Positions 21,021-28,834 of a DNA stretch of 64,000 nt are shown piece after piece. The stretch is taken from positions 3,286,001 to 3,350,000 of the forward strand of contig NZ_CP165628.1 of the NCBI RefSeq assembly GCF_041200025.1, given 5' to 3'. A program made the position numbers and the translations under genes. Every line of letters begins with the position of its first letter. The first letter of the stretch is position 1. Source of the DNA: Rouxiella sp. WC2420. Lineage in GTDB: Bacteria; Pseudomonadota; Gammaproteobacteria; Enterobacterales; Enterobacteriaceae. The notes under the pieces are model-generated. The model was not told the origin of the DNA and searched no databases. It saw only the letters and a program-made list of their open reading frames with translations.

Positions 21021-21825
21021 AACCCAGATAGCAGAGCTGCGATTGTCCATTGCAAAAGCACGCGATAACTGGACGCCGGAAATAAAAATACATCCTGTAT
21101 TGTTGGAGGAAATTCTAGACCAGCTCGAAGCAGCAGAGGCCCACATTGTTGAACTGGAAAGCAGTGAGTACCGCCGCCGTGCTACGAAAGCGGAACAAGA
21201 GAACGCTCTGCTTAGAAAAGAGTTAAATGCCAAACCTAATTATGAATGGTTCGTTAACCTTGTCCGTAGTCATTTGGGACAAGCAGAATCTGTACCCGTC
21301 CAGCACCTTGGTGTTCAGGTTAAGCAACTGAAAGAATCTCATGATGGGTGGAAACCGAGAGCAGAGAAAGCAGAGGCCCGCATTGCTGAGTTAGAGCGTC
21401 ATGTAGTATCGCTTCGCGGGATTCGTGATGTCTTGAAGTATCGCACCGAGAAAGCAGAGGCCGAGCTTGCCGCGATTCGTGGGGGTGCGGTGCCTGTGGC
21501 TTGGGCTCCTACCCGATGGTTAGACACACGATGCAAGCTTTCTGTTTGGACAGATAGAAATTCAGCAGTTCTAGCGATTGGTGACAACAGCGCGATTTCT
21601 GAACTATTCACCCACCCTGCGCCGCCTGTCGTGGCGTTGCCTGATGAAATACTTACCTGTTTGGTTGCATTAGGAGCGGCCATCTCGCTTTTAGAAAAAG
21701 TAAATAAAAAAGCTGCCCCCAGCGATAAGTTTTTTGACTTGATGCTTAATGATTTCCGAAATGCCTTGGTGTCAGGGGCTGCGGTCTTTCATAGTATATC
21801 CTCCACCAATGGTGAGGAGGAGTGA
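21010..21825 (+). CDS. Hypothetical early phage protein with coiled coils (ead/Ea22-like layout)
   Basis: ATG 21010 with AAGGAG upstream. The 271-aa product starts MTNKTQIAELRLSIAKARDN. Two or three Ala/Glu heptad blocks follow (LEAAEAHIVELESSEYRRRA; ELERHVVSLRGIRDVL), then a C-terminal portion (PVAWAPTRWLD, VVALPDEILTCLVALG). This mosaic of repeated 'TEKAEAELA' units is typical of Ea22/Ead-like lambdoid accessory proteins; no function is established. Ends in an Asp/Glu-rich tail overlapping a strong ribosome site for the next gene. Confidence 0.6.
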   Translation: MTNKTQIAELRLSIAKARDNWTPEIKIHPVLLEEILDQLEAAEAHIVELESSEYRRRATKAEQENALLRKELNAKPNYEWFVNLVRSHLGQAESVPVQHLGVQVKQLKESHDGWKPRAEKAEARIAELERHVVSLRGIRDVLKYRTEKAEAELAAIRGGAVPVAWAPTRWLDTRCKLSVWTDRNSAVLAIGDNSAISELFTHPAPPVVALPDEILTCLVALGAAISLLEKVNKKAAPSDKFFDLMLNDFRNALVSGAAVFHSISSTNGEEE

Positions 21826-21951
21826 TTGGTAATCTGCTTTCGGTGTTTATATGTTTACGAGCAGTCATCGGCTCCGCTAGTCGTCACAAGGCGGTTGAGA
21901 GTAAAAGAGCGCTGCTGTCCAAAATGTGGATGTAAATTATATTTTTCTTAG
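21826..21951 (+). CDS. 41-aa zinc-finger peptide with TTG start
   Basis: TTG 21826 directly follows the previous stop, with GAGGAGGAG as ribosome site. The product, read with initiator Met, is MVICFRCLYVYEQSSAPLVV and a basic part ending CCPKCGCKLYFS, so two CxxC pairs form a likely zinc ribbon. No ATG is available. The motif density is unlikely to be chance in an otherwise unexplained 134-bp gap. Confidence 0.5.
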   Translation: MVICFRCLYVYEQSSAPLVVTRRLRVKERCCPKCGCKLYFS

Positions 21952-21959
21952 GTGAAACC

Positions 21960-22211
21960 ATGAGCGATAAAATCAGTGACGAATTAATTCAGGAAATAGC
22001 TACTGGGCGTTTCGTTCCCAAACATTCAGCCGCTGTTTTAATGGCGCGTGAACTCCTCGCCCGTCGCGCCGCCGAGGTTAAGCCGGTGAAGTTGCCTGAA
22101 ATAATTCAGATGGAAATGGGGGGTTACGGTGGTGTGCCTGTTGTAACAGTCGCTGAATTATTAGAAGCCATCAAAGCCGCTGGCGGTACAATAGAAGAAG
22201 AGCAAAATTAA
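21960..22211 (+). CDS. Hypothetical early phage protein
   Basis: The 83-aa product starts MSDKISDELIQEIATGRFVP and includes AAVLMARELLARRAAE and VTVAELLEAIKAAGGTIEEE, a short helical accessory protein of a kind common in enterophage ea regions. Ribosome site AGGTGA. Function unknown. Confidence 0.6.
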   Translation: MSDKISDELIQEIATGRFVPKHSAAVLMARELLARRAAEVKPVKLPEIIQMEMGGYGGVPVVTVAELLEAIKAAGGTIEEEQN

Positions 22212-22224
22212 CACCCTGCTATAC

Positions 22225-22242
22225 TCCTCCTAATCAGGAGGA
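22225..22242 (+). promoter_or_regulatory. Hairpin that masks a Shine-Dalgarno
   Basis: TCCTCC-TAATCA-GGAGGA is a perfect 6-bp stem. Its right arm is the very strong ribosome site for the ATG at 22246, so translation would depend on opening this stem. Confidence 0.55.
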
Positions 22243-22245
22243 ATC

Positions 22246-22476
22246 ATGTCAAAGAATCTCGCCAATTTACCAAAAGAAGAAATGGACAAAATCAACGTTG
22301 ATAAAGCAGCGGGTGCTGTCGCGTTCAAAGAGCGCTACAACATGCCGGTTGTCGCCGAAATCAGCGCCAAGGAGCAGCCGGAACACTTGCGGGAGTACTT
22401 CATGGAACGACTCTCGTATTACCGCAGCATGAAAGATAGCCTTGGGAAAATGGACCCTCCGCCACCAAATCCATAA
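22246..22476 (+). CDS. Hypothetical early phage protein
   Basis: The 76-aa product starts MSKNLANLPKEEMDKINVDK and contains AAGAVAFKERYNMPVVAEIS and a Tyr/Met-rich helix. It ends in a short polyproline (DPPPPNP). The ribosome site lies in a hairpin. A terminator follows at 22496. Function unknown. Confidence 0.6.
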   Translation: MSKNLANLPKEEMDKINVDKAAGAVAFKERYNMPVVAEISAKEQPEHLREYFMERLSYYRSMKDSLGKMDPPPPNP

Positions 22477-22495
22477 TTAATGCCTGTATCTAGCG

Positions 22496-22518
22496 AACCT
22501 CGAAAATCGGGGTTTTTT
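22496..22518 (+). terminator. Intrinsic terminator inside the pL operon
   Basis: AACCTCG-AAAAT-CGGGGTT followed by T residues, 20 bp after the 76-aa gene. Confidence 0.7.
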
Positions 22519-22541
22519 ATTGCCCAAACATCGAGGTTCCC

Positions 22542-22727
22542 ATGACTAAATTCGATGAGTACATGGAGGAATTCGCAGAGGACGCATCCGGCATGACCAT
22601 AAAGAGGCGGCATACTTTTGCTATACCGCTGAAGCCGCTGATTGAGAAAATATTCAGTGACGCATACCAGCGTGGTTATGACGACGCTATCCGGCAAGCT
22701 AAGCCGAAACCGAACGAAGCCGCCTAG
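22542..22727 (+). CDS. Hypothetical early phage protein
   Basis: The 61-aa product starts MTKFDEYMEEFAEDASGMTI, then KRRHTFAIPLKPLIEKIFSD and YQRGYDDAIRQAKPKP. An acidic N-half and basic C-half. Its stop lies inside a terminator stem. No family recognised. Confidence 0.55.
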   Translation: MTKFDEYMEEFAEDASGMTIKRRHTFAIPLKPLIEKIFSDAYQRGYDDAIRQAKPKPNEAA

Positions 22728-22739
22728 AGCGGTTTTTTT
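22720..22739 (+). terminator. Intrinsic terminator overlapping the 61-aa stop
   Basis: CCGC-CTAGA-GCGG followed by seven T residues; the stop codon TAG is in the loop. Confidence 0.65.
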
Positions 22740-22765
22740 GTGCCTGAAATTCGAGGTAATCCCTA

Positions 22766-23029
22766 ATGCAAACTCACGAACTGAAAATAAAACCTGAGCA
22801 CTTCGACCCTGTTTTTACCGGGGTAAAAACCGCAGAGCTTCGAATCAATGACCGTGGATATAAAGCTGGGGACCTGCTGAAACTGCGTGAGTTTTCCAAT
22901 GGGGATTACACCGGCAGCTACGTATGGCGGCGTGTTACGCATGTTGCTGACGTGGGTGATTTTGCAGAGGGTTACGTGCTGTTGAGCATGACACCCGCAA
23001 CACTATTTGACACAGCGAGGGCCGCATAA
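22766..23029 (+). CDS. DUF3850 (ASCH/PUA-like) protein
   Basis: The 87-aa product starts MQTHELKIKPEHFDPVFTGV and carries KTAELRINDRGYKAGDLLKL, VWRRVTHVADVGDFAEGY. The ELK...F..V..G.KT.E.R.NDR.Y..GD.L pattern is diagnostic for DUF3850, a PUA-like fold thought to bind RNA or modified nucleic acid. It is followed at once by the zinc-finger gene (1-nt overlap). Confidence 0.85.
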   Translation: MQTHELKIKPEHFDPVFTGVKTAELRINDRGYKAGDLLKLREFSNGDYTGSYVWRRVTHVADVGDFAEGYVLLSMTPATLFDTARAA

Positions 23030-23241
23030 TGGCTGATGTAGCAGACGACGCAGCAGTAGAATTCGAACAACACCTCAACGCAGCAATTGCCAATCGAGCA
23101 AAGCCGGTACCGCCCTCGCCTGTTTGCAGGAACGGCGATTGCGGTGAGCAGTCATTGCCTGGTACCAGTTATTGCTGCAGTGAATGCAGGGAAGATGCCG
23201 AGAAAGTAGCACGGGCCAAACAGCAGAGGAAGGCGGCATGA
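23029..23241 (+). CDS. C4 zinc-finger phage protein (DksA/TraR-like tail)
   Basis: The 70-aa product has an acidic helical start (ADDAAVEFEQHLNAAIANRA) and a zinc set CRNGDCGEQSLPGTSYCCSE, CREDAEK. Small phage proteins with this plan resemble truncated TraR/DksA transcription factors; binding to RNA polymerase is possible but unproven. It overlaps the methyltransferase start by ATGA. Confidence 0.65.
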   Translation: MADVADDAAVEFEQHLNAAIANRAKPVPPSPVCRNGDCGEQSLPGTSYCCSECREDAEKVARAKQQRKAA

Positions 23242-23900
23242 GCTACCAGTTAATTTACGCTGACCCACCGTGGCGCTATGACAACGTGATTAGCAATGGT
23301 GCCGCTGGCAATCACTACAGCACGATGTCGCTCACTGACCTTATTCGGCTACCGGTATGGTCTATTGCAGCAGATAATGCAGTGCTGGCGATGTGGTACA
23401 CCGGCACTCACAATGCCGAGGCCGTCAAGCTTGCTGAGGCGTGGGGCTTTAAAGTTAAAACGATGAAGGGCTTCACCTGGGTGAAGCTGAACCAGCTCGC
23501 TGAGCAGCATATAAACAAAGCACTGGAAGCCGGTCAGGTTGAGGATTTTTATGATTTCCTCGATCTGCTGAATGAGCAGACGCGCATGAATGGCGGGAAC
23601 TACACCCGGGCAAATAGCGAGGACCTGCTGATCGCGGTGCGCGGTGCGGGCCTAGAAAGGCAAAACGCCAGCCAGAAGCAAGTGATCTACTCCCCTCTCG
23701 GAGAGCACAGCGAGAAGCCTTGGGAGGCGAGGCACCGGCTTGAGCTGCTTTACGGTGATGTGTCACGCATTGAGTTTTTTGCCAGACAGGAAGTACCTGG
23801 TTGGGACACGTGGGGGGATGAATCACCCGTCAGCAGCATTCAAATTTCACCGGCTAACTTTCAACAAACAGCGCAGCCAGTCGAGGTTAAAGCGGAGTAA
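23238..23900 (+). CDS. MT-A70 family adenine-N6 methyltransferase
   Basis: ATG 23238 overlaps the preceding stop. The 220-aa product starts MSYQLIYADPPWRYDNVISN, giving the catalytic DPPW motif at residues 9-12. It continues with HYSTMSLTDLIRLPVWSIAA, LAMWYTGTHNAEAVKLAEAW and VIYSPLGEHSEKPWEARHRL. Phage members modify adenines in phage DNA and may protect against host restriction. No specificity domain is visible. Confidence 0.88.
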   Translation: MSYQLIYADPPWRYDNVISNGAAGNHYSTMSLTDLIRLPVWSIAADNAVLAMWYTGTHNAEAVKLAEAWGFKVKTMKGFTWVKLNQLAEQHINKALEAGQVEDFYDFLDLLNEQTRMNGGNYTRANSEDLLIAVRGAGLERQNASQKQVIYSPLGEHSEKPWEARHRLELLYGDVSRIEFFARQEVPGWDTWGDESPVSSIQISPANFQQTAQPVEVKAE

Positions 23901-23903
23901 TCC

Positions 23904-24119
23904 ATGACCCCCGAAGAATCCCGCAACGCCCTGCGCTCCGCTGCGCGAAGATGCAACGACGAACTTCACCAGGCGATAGCCGACAATCCCAAAGTTAATT
24001 TCGACACCCTATCCGGCCCTATCATCCAACGCCACTACTCCGCGATTAAACCACTCTTTCGACTGGTTGATTTTTTGTGGACGATTGGCGTGATGAATGG
24101 GCAGTTTAAAGAGAGGTAA
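23904..24119 (+). CDS. Hypothetical early phage protein next to xis
   Basis: The 71-aa product starts MTPEESRNALRSAARRCNDE and contains VNFDTLSGPIIQRHYSAIKP and a C-terminal helix. It lies 3 nt after the methyltransferase and 2 nt before xis. No family recognised. Confidence 0.55.
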   Translation: MTPEESRNALRSAARRCNDELHQAIADNPKVNFDTLSGPIIQRHYSAIKPLFRLVDFLWTIGVMNGQFKER

Positions 24120-24121
24120 TT

Positions 24122-24310
24122 ATGAAGTCACCATTCATTCCGACCAGAAAAGTAGCAGAGGTGGCGCAGGTGGCGCCAACCACGATAAATAAATGGACTT
24201 GTCGCAATAAAAAGACCGGTGAAAAGTACAAGCCCGGCTTTCCAGATCAATGTCATAAAGGTTTTTATAAAACGCAAGAGATTGAGGATTTCTTTGGCAT
24301 CACGCTCTGA
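24122..24310 (+). CDS. xis: Excisionase-like DNA-binding protein
   Basis: The 62-aa product has a MerR/AlpA-like helix-turn-helix (TRKVAEVAQVAPTTINKWTC) and a basic wing (KKTGEKYKPGFPD). It is the last gene of the pL operon and is convergent with int, its 3' end overlapping the int 3' end by 11 bp. Size and place identify it as the recombination directionality factor. Confidence 0.75.
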   Translation: MKSPFIPTRKVAEVAQVAPTTINKWTCRNKKTGEKYKPGFPDQCHKGFYKTQEIEDFFGITL

Positions 24311-25568
24311 TAGTTATCCCTGTCACGCTGTCGCCATGTATTATCCGCATCACCTCAGCCCACCACGCGGAGTAAGCTTTTCGCTGCTCATCAAGATAAT
24401 CATTGTGGTCGTATACGGACCATATCCCAGGCAAAGTATGCCCCAGCATTATTTCGCATACATGCGGTGGTGCCAGAACCGACCACCGCGTCCTCGCTGT
24501 CCTTCTCAAATCATGCATTGACCAGTGTGGCATTATCTTACCGCGTTTATTCAGCGAGAATGCCCTAATGCGAATTGGTACAGAAAGGAATGAGTTGCTC
24601 GTCATTGGTGTTTCATTTCTATCCTCATAGCCTGCCTTCCTTACAAAAAGAAACTTTGAACTACCATTTAGCTGCATTGCTTCCTTTATCATTTCCGCTG
24701 CTGCCGGGATGATTGGCCTCAAAAGTGGCTTGCCACGCTTTCCTGTCTTATGGTTCTCTGGTGGCACTGTCCATACTGCGTCATCAAAATTGAAATGGCT
24801 CACTTCAGATGCGGCCAATTCTCCAGTGCGGCAACCAAAAAGCAGAACTAGTCGAAGGAAAAGAACATTTTTACGCGTCATGGCCATCGTATCTGTAGCG
24901 TCAAACAACATAATTATTTCTTCGTCACTTAGAACTCTGTCTGTCGATCTTATCCTCAGTCCAATATCGCGAGGTTTTATGTCTAAAAGCGGTTTTATCT
25001 CAATTAACTTTCTGCGATGACCCCATGCATGGCACTGGTTGGCAGTAGTGAGTATTCGACGCGCTATTGAAGCCCTTTCTTTAGCGATAAACTCAATCAG
25101 GTCAAGCCAGGTATGGGTGCCAACTCTATCGTGTAATAATTTGCCGATCTTAGGGAAAATGTGGATTTGGTAAGTACGCAATATCTGTCTATAACCCTTA
25201 ACGTTTTTAGACGCATAAACGTCTATCCATTCAGTTATCAACCTCTCGACAGTATAAAGTTCAGAATTCGCTAACCGCCTCTCATTCAGCATTAATGCCG
25301 GATCGAAACCGTCCTCAGCATAGCGACGCAATCTAACACCTTCATCACGAGCCTCTTTAAGGGTCATGCCTGGGTATGTGCCTATATCCAGACGCTTCTG
25401 TTTCCCGGCAAAATAAAACCGCAACTGAAATACCACTTTTCCCTTTTTGCTAATACGAACTGAAAGGCCATCGCGATCTGTTTTCTCGGTGACCTTCTCA
25501 CTTTCTTTTCCGTGAACTGAACGAAGATAGCTGTCTGATATTGGCATTTTTACTGTAATTGAGTACAT
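24300..25568 (-). CDS. int: Tyrosine integrase
   Basis: The 422-aa product has an N-terminal arm-binding/DUF4102-type domain (GLSVRISKKGKVVFQLRFYF, YPGMTLKEARDEG), a core-binding helical domain and the catalytic domain. Catalytic residues: Arg in LLFGCRTGELAAS, His-x-x-Arg in HDLRRTART, His in LGHTLPGIW and the Tyr of SVYDHNDY. It is encoded next to the phage-host junction and inserts the prophage in a CstA-family gene. ATG at 25544 (codon 9) is an alternative start. Confidence 0.95.
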   Translation of the reverse strand: MYSITVKMPISDSYLRSVHGKESEKVTEKTDRDGLSVRISKKGKVVFQLRFYFAGKQKRLDIGTYPGMTLKEARDEGVRLRRYAEDGFDPALMLNERRLANSELYTVERLITEWIDVYASKNVKGYRQILRTYQIHIFPKIGKLLHDRVGTHTWLDLIEFIAKERASIARRILTTANQCHAWGHRRKLIEIKPLLDIKPRDIGLRIRSTDRVLSDEEIIMLFDATDTMAMTRKNVLFLRLVLLFGCRTGELAASEVSHFNFDDAVWTVPPENHKTGKRGKPLLRPIIPAAAEMIKEAMQLNGSSKFLFVRKAGYEDRNETPMTSNSFLSVPIRIRAFSLNKRGKIMPHWSMHDLRRTARTRWSVLAPPHVCEIMLGHTLPGIWSVYDHNDYLDEQRKAYSAWWAEVMRIIHGDSVTGITIRA

Positions 25569-25764
25569 GGCTTAGGCCAAAACTCAATCTCCTATGATTT
25601 ATGTACTTTAAAGTGTACATACTTTGTATCAATAGTAAGAAAGTATTGGAAGTGTTCATCAATGATGGATGGTGGAGATAATGCGGAAAACTGGACTTGT
25701 GCTGCAGATTTGGGAAGTGTGATAAATGGAAAGGAACTTATGTAATGAGTAGCTATTATTCTTC
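25569..25764. other. Prophage end with attachment site at the cstA junction
   Basis: Between the int start and the interrupted gene lies an AT-rich 196-bp stretch with the palindrome ACTTTAAAGT (about 25,607-25,616) and several A/T runs suited to Int/IHF binding. The host frame resumes at TTC GTG GCG ATC near 25,762, so the core should be within or just before TTCGTGGCGATC. The exact core needs the other prophage end. Confidence 0.55.
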
Positions 25765-26712
25765 GTGGCGATCATGGCACTTATCTGTGCATCGGTGATT
25801 GACCCAGGGGTTTATTTTGCCATGAACTCACCCGCCGCGCTGATTGGAACCACAGTTGAGACTGCTTCACAGGTGATTAACAGCTGGGGATTTGTTGTCA
25901 CGCCAGATATGTTAACGGTTATCGCTCGTGACGTAGGGGAACATTCGATCCTTTCCCGCGCAGGTGGGGCTCCAACCTTTGCCGTAGGCATGGCGCATAT
26001 CATCAGCGACGTCTTTAACAGCACCGCGCTGATGGCTTTCTGGTATCACTTCGCCATTCTTTTCGAAGCCTTGTTTATCCTGACTGCCGTAGATGCCGGT
26101 ACTCGCGCCTGTCGATTTATGGTGCAAGACCTGGTCGGCGTGGCGGTGCCTTCTCTAGCGAATAATCGTTCTTGGATTGGTACTATTGCCGGGACCAGCG
26201 TATCAGTCGCGGGTTGGGGATTCTTTGTTTATCAGGGTGTTGTCGACCCGTTAGGCGGGATCAACACCCTGTGGCCCCTGTTTGGCATTGGTAACCAGAT
26301 GTTGGCCTCGATGGCACTGATTCTTGGCACCGTAGTTTTATTCAAAATGAAGAAACAGCGCTATGCCTGGGTCACCATATTGCCGACTGTCTGGCTGTTT
26401 ATAACCTCAATGACAGCCGGATGGCAGAAAATTTTCCATCAGAATCCGTCAATAGGTTTCCTGGCACAGGCAAACAAATTCTCGGCTGGAATCGAGAGCA
26501 ACACCATTATTAAACCGGCAAAAACGCTGGCAGATATGCACACCATTGTCCTCAATAATCAAATTAACGCGGCTTTGTGCGGTTTCTTCATGCTGGTTGC
26601 AGTGACGATGCTCATCTCTGCTTTCTTTGTTATCCGTCGAGCATTGAAATCACCAAAACCCACAGTGCATGAAACTAGCCCATTAGCTAGTCGGGAGGCG
26701 CGTCATGTCTGA
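25762..26712 (+). pseudogene. cstA: CstA-family carbon-starvation transporter, 3' part only (split by prophage)
   Basis: About 316 C-terminal codons of a ~700-aa CstA/BtsT peptide or pyruvate transporter: FVAIMALICASVIDPGVYFA, AGGAPTFAVGMAHIISDVF, LWPLFGIGNQMLASMALILG, with about seven TM helices. An in-frame stop (25750-25752) lies just inside the prophage. A GTG at 25765 could start a truncated product, but half the transporter is missing. The N-terminal half should lie beyond the left end of the prophage. Sequence cannot tell cstA from btsT with certainty. Confidence 0.88.
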
Positions 26713-27010
26713 CTATGGATTGCCTTATCGCATGCCACCCCGGCAGCCGTTGATCATTATTCGCTGCTATCCGTGGGTATCACGCCCGCCTCGTCCTGAA
26801 AACTTTCGCCAATGGGTGAGATTTATTGGTAAGGGAATTGCACAAAGTTTTCGCCTGATGGTTGGAGTACAGGATTACCCTAATTATGTGCAGCATATGC
26901 GGATACATCACCCGCTACAGCAACCGATGAGCGAGAAGGAGTTTCATCGTTACTGCCTCAATGCCCGCTTCCCTAGTGAAGCTGGAAAGTTAGGTAAGTG
27001 TCCTTGTTAA
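26705..27010 (+). CDS. YbdD/YjiX family protein (DUF466)
   Basis: The 101-aa product has the family core FIGKGIAQSFRLMVGVQDYP, NYVQHMRIHHPLQQPMSEKE, FHRYCLNARF and the terminal KCPC. E. coli YbdD and YjiX (65-67 aa) lie behind cstA and btsT and modulate those transporters. Here an extra ~35-residue N-terminal basic extension precedes the core. The start overlaps the cstA stop by 8 nt, so it was co-transcribed with cstA before the prophage separated it from the native promoter. Confidence 0.88.
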   Translation: MSDYGLPYRMPPRQPLIIIRCYPWVSRPPRPENFRQWVRFIGKGIAQSFRLMVGVQDYPNYVQHMRIHHPLQQPMSEKEFHRYCLNARFPSEAGKLGKCPC

Positions 27011-27127
27011 AGAAATAAGCAACATCAGATCTGATTTTTTTGTGATTTCATGATCCACGCTGCGCCTGTTCTTCCCGACAGGCGTAGTATCACTCCTTAT
27101 GTCCCGCCACTGAATATTGTCATAACC

Positions 27128-27682
27128 ATGGAAATGACCACTCCTTTTCTTCGCCCAGCTGTCTGGGAAGATGCACTGCAAGTTATCGATTTAATCAGCT
27201 CAGCAGACGAGAATGCCCTGCTTTACCTCACTGGCAAGAACAGTCTTGATGAGGCAAAAGAGGTGTATCGGCAGGGCTTTAGTCGTGAAGATGTTTATTA
27301 CAGCTACAGGTTCACGCTGGTTTGTTTTGTCAATGGACGTTTAGCTGGCTGTATTCTGGCTTTCCCCGGTTTTCTTGAGCCTGACTTTATTTCAGAGGCT
27401 GGTTCTTCTTTACCTGATGTTCGAGAAGCGGAAGACGATGAGCTATATATTGACTCTCTGGCCGTCTATCCTGAATTTCGTGGGCAAAAAATTTCACGCT
27501 ATTTAATTGATGCGGTTAAGGTGCAGGCTAAAAAGTATCAGCTCAGCAAACTTTCACTACTGGCTGACGACGCGAAACCCTATCTGGAGAAAATGTATCG
27601 CAGTTATGGATTCGAGGTAGTAGAGGAAATCATCTTGGATGGAGTGAGGCACAAGAAGATGAACTATCTCATAAAATCCTAG
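27128..27682 (+). CDS. GNAT family N-acetyltransferase
   Basis: From ATG 27128 the 184-aa product begins MEMTTPFLRPAVWEDALQVI and has the GNAT core ELYIDSLAVYPEFRGQKISR, YLIDAVKVQAKK with the acetyl-CoA loop (motif A, R-G-x-x-I-S), and a C-terminal YRSYGFEVVEEI. Substrate unknown. Upstream in-frame ATG at 27050 has no ribosome site and would add a Pro-rich stretch. Confidence 0.85.
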   Translation: MEMTTPFLRPAVWEDALQVIDLISSADENALLYLTGKNSLDEAKEVYRQGFSREDVYYSYRFTLVCFVNGRLAGCILAFPGFLEPDFISEAGSSLPDVREAEDDELYIDSLAVYPEFRGQKISRYLIDAVKVQAKKYQLSKLSLLADDAKPYLEKMYRSYGFEVVEEIILDGVRHKKMNYLIKS

Positions 27683-28567
27683 GTCGCCATTAAGTAAGGG
27701 CAGCCAACTCAGCTGGCGTTTAAAAGATAGCCACTCGCTGGAATCCTCTAAATATTTTAAGCAACAGCAAGGCGGCAACCGCGCGTATCCCCGAGAGCTT
27801 ACATTAGTAAGTGACTGAGGAAAGTAAGGGCAGCCAACCCAGCTGGCATTTAAAAAATAGCCACTCGTTGTAATCCTCTAAATATTTTAAGCGACAGCAA
27901 GGCGGCAACCGCACGTATCCCCGAGAGCTTAAACTAGTAAGTGACTGAGGAAAGTAAGGGCAGCCAACCCAGCTGCCATTTAAAAAACAGCCACTCGCTG
28001 GAATCCTCTAGATATTTTAAGCAACAGCAAGGCGGCAACCGCGCGTATCCCCGAGAGCTTAAACTAGTAAGTGACTGAGGAAAGTAAGGGCAGCCAACCC
28101 AGCTGCCGTTTAAAAAACAGCAACTCGCTGGAATCCTCTAAATATTTTAAGCGACAGCAAGGCGGCAACCGCGCGCGTCCCCGAGAGCTTACATTAGTAA
28201 GTGACCGGGGTAAGTAAGGGCAGCCAACCCAGCTGCCGTTTAAAAAATAGCCACTCGTTGTAATCCTCTAAATATTTTAAGCGACAGCAAGGCGGCAACC
28301 GCGCGTATCCCCGGGAGCTTACATCAGTAAGTGACCGGGGTAAGTAAGGGCAGCCAACGCAGTTGCCGTTTAAAAAACAGCAACTCGCTGGAATCCTCTA
28401 AATATTTTAAGCGACAGCAAGGCGGCAACCGCGCGCATCCCCGAGAGCTTACACCAGTAAGTGACGGGGTAAGTAAGGGCAGCCAACGTGTAATATCCCA
28501 CTAAAACGGACCATTCACTTTTAGAGATCTTCCGACATACTGATTATGTCCACCTGAGGAGATCGCT

Positions 28568-28834
28568 ATGCGTAAGATCCGATTCACCGAGCATCAGATC
28601 GTTGCCGTCCTGAAATCTGTAGAAGCTGGTCGAACCGTCAAAGATGTGTGTCGTGAGGCTGCTATTTCTGAAGCCAGCTATTACAACTGGAAGGCGAAAT
28701 ATGGCGGGATGGAAGCCGCTGATATCAAAAAGATCAAAGATCTTGAAGACGAGAATCGTCGCCTGAAGCAGATGTTTGCCGATCTGAGTCTTGAATGCCG
28801 TGCGCTGAAAGACGTCATCGAAAAAAAGCTTTAA
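28568..28834 (+). CDS. IS3-family transposase OrfA
   Basis: The 88-aa product has the N-terminal helix-turn-helix (RFTEHQIVAVLKSVEAGRTV, CREAAISEASYYNWKAKYGG) and a leucine-zipper-like coil (LEDENRRLKQMFADLSLE), as in IS407-group OrfA. Near the end, an A7 run (GAAAAAAAGC) overlaps the beginning of OrfB and could serve as a -1 frameshift site for an OrfAB fusion. Confidence 0.95.
   Translation: MRKIRFTEHQIVAVLKSVEAGRTVKDVCREAAISEASYYNWKAKYGGMEAADIKKIKDLEDENRRLKQMFADLSLECRALKDVIEKKL

Larger units (their letters stand above)
1..25764. mobile_element. Lambdoid prophage, left end outside window
   Basis: Gene order on both strands follows lambda: int, xis, recombination genes, N, immunity region, cro, cII, O, P, nin, Q, lysis. 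The right boundary is a CstA-family reading frame that starts abruptly at about 25,762, just upstream of int. Packaging and morphogenesis genes are not present and should lie left of position 1. The other half of the interrupted gene should lie beyond them. Both early operons, the repressor and the lysis genes look intact apart from one frameshift (9250-9509), so this prophage may be functional; that is inference. Confidence 0.93.

Noticed and set aside
27694-28490. CRISPR array
   Set aside because: The repeated unit is the whole 130 bp with no unique spacers, and no cas genes are near.
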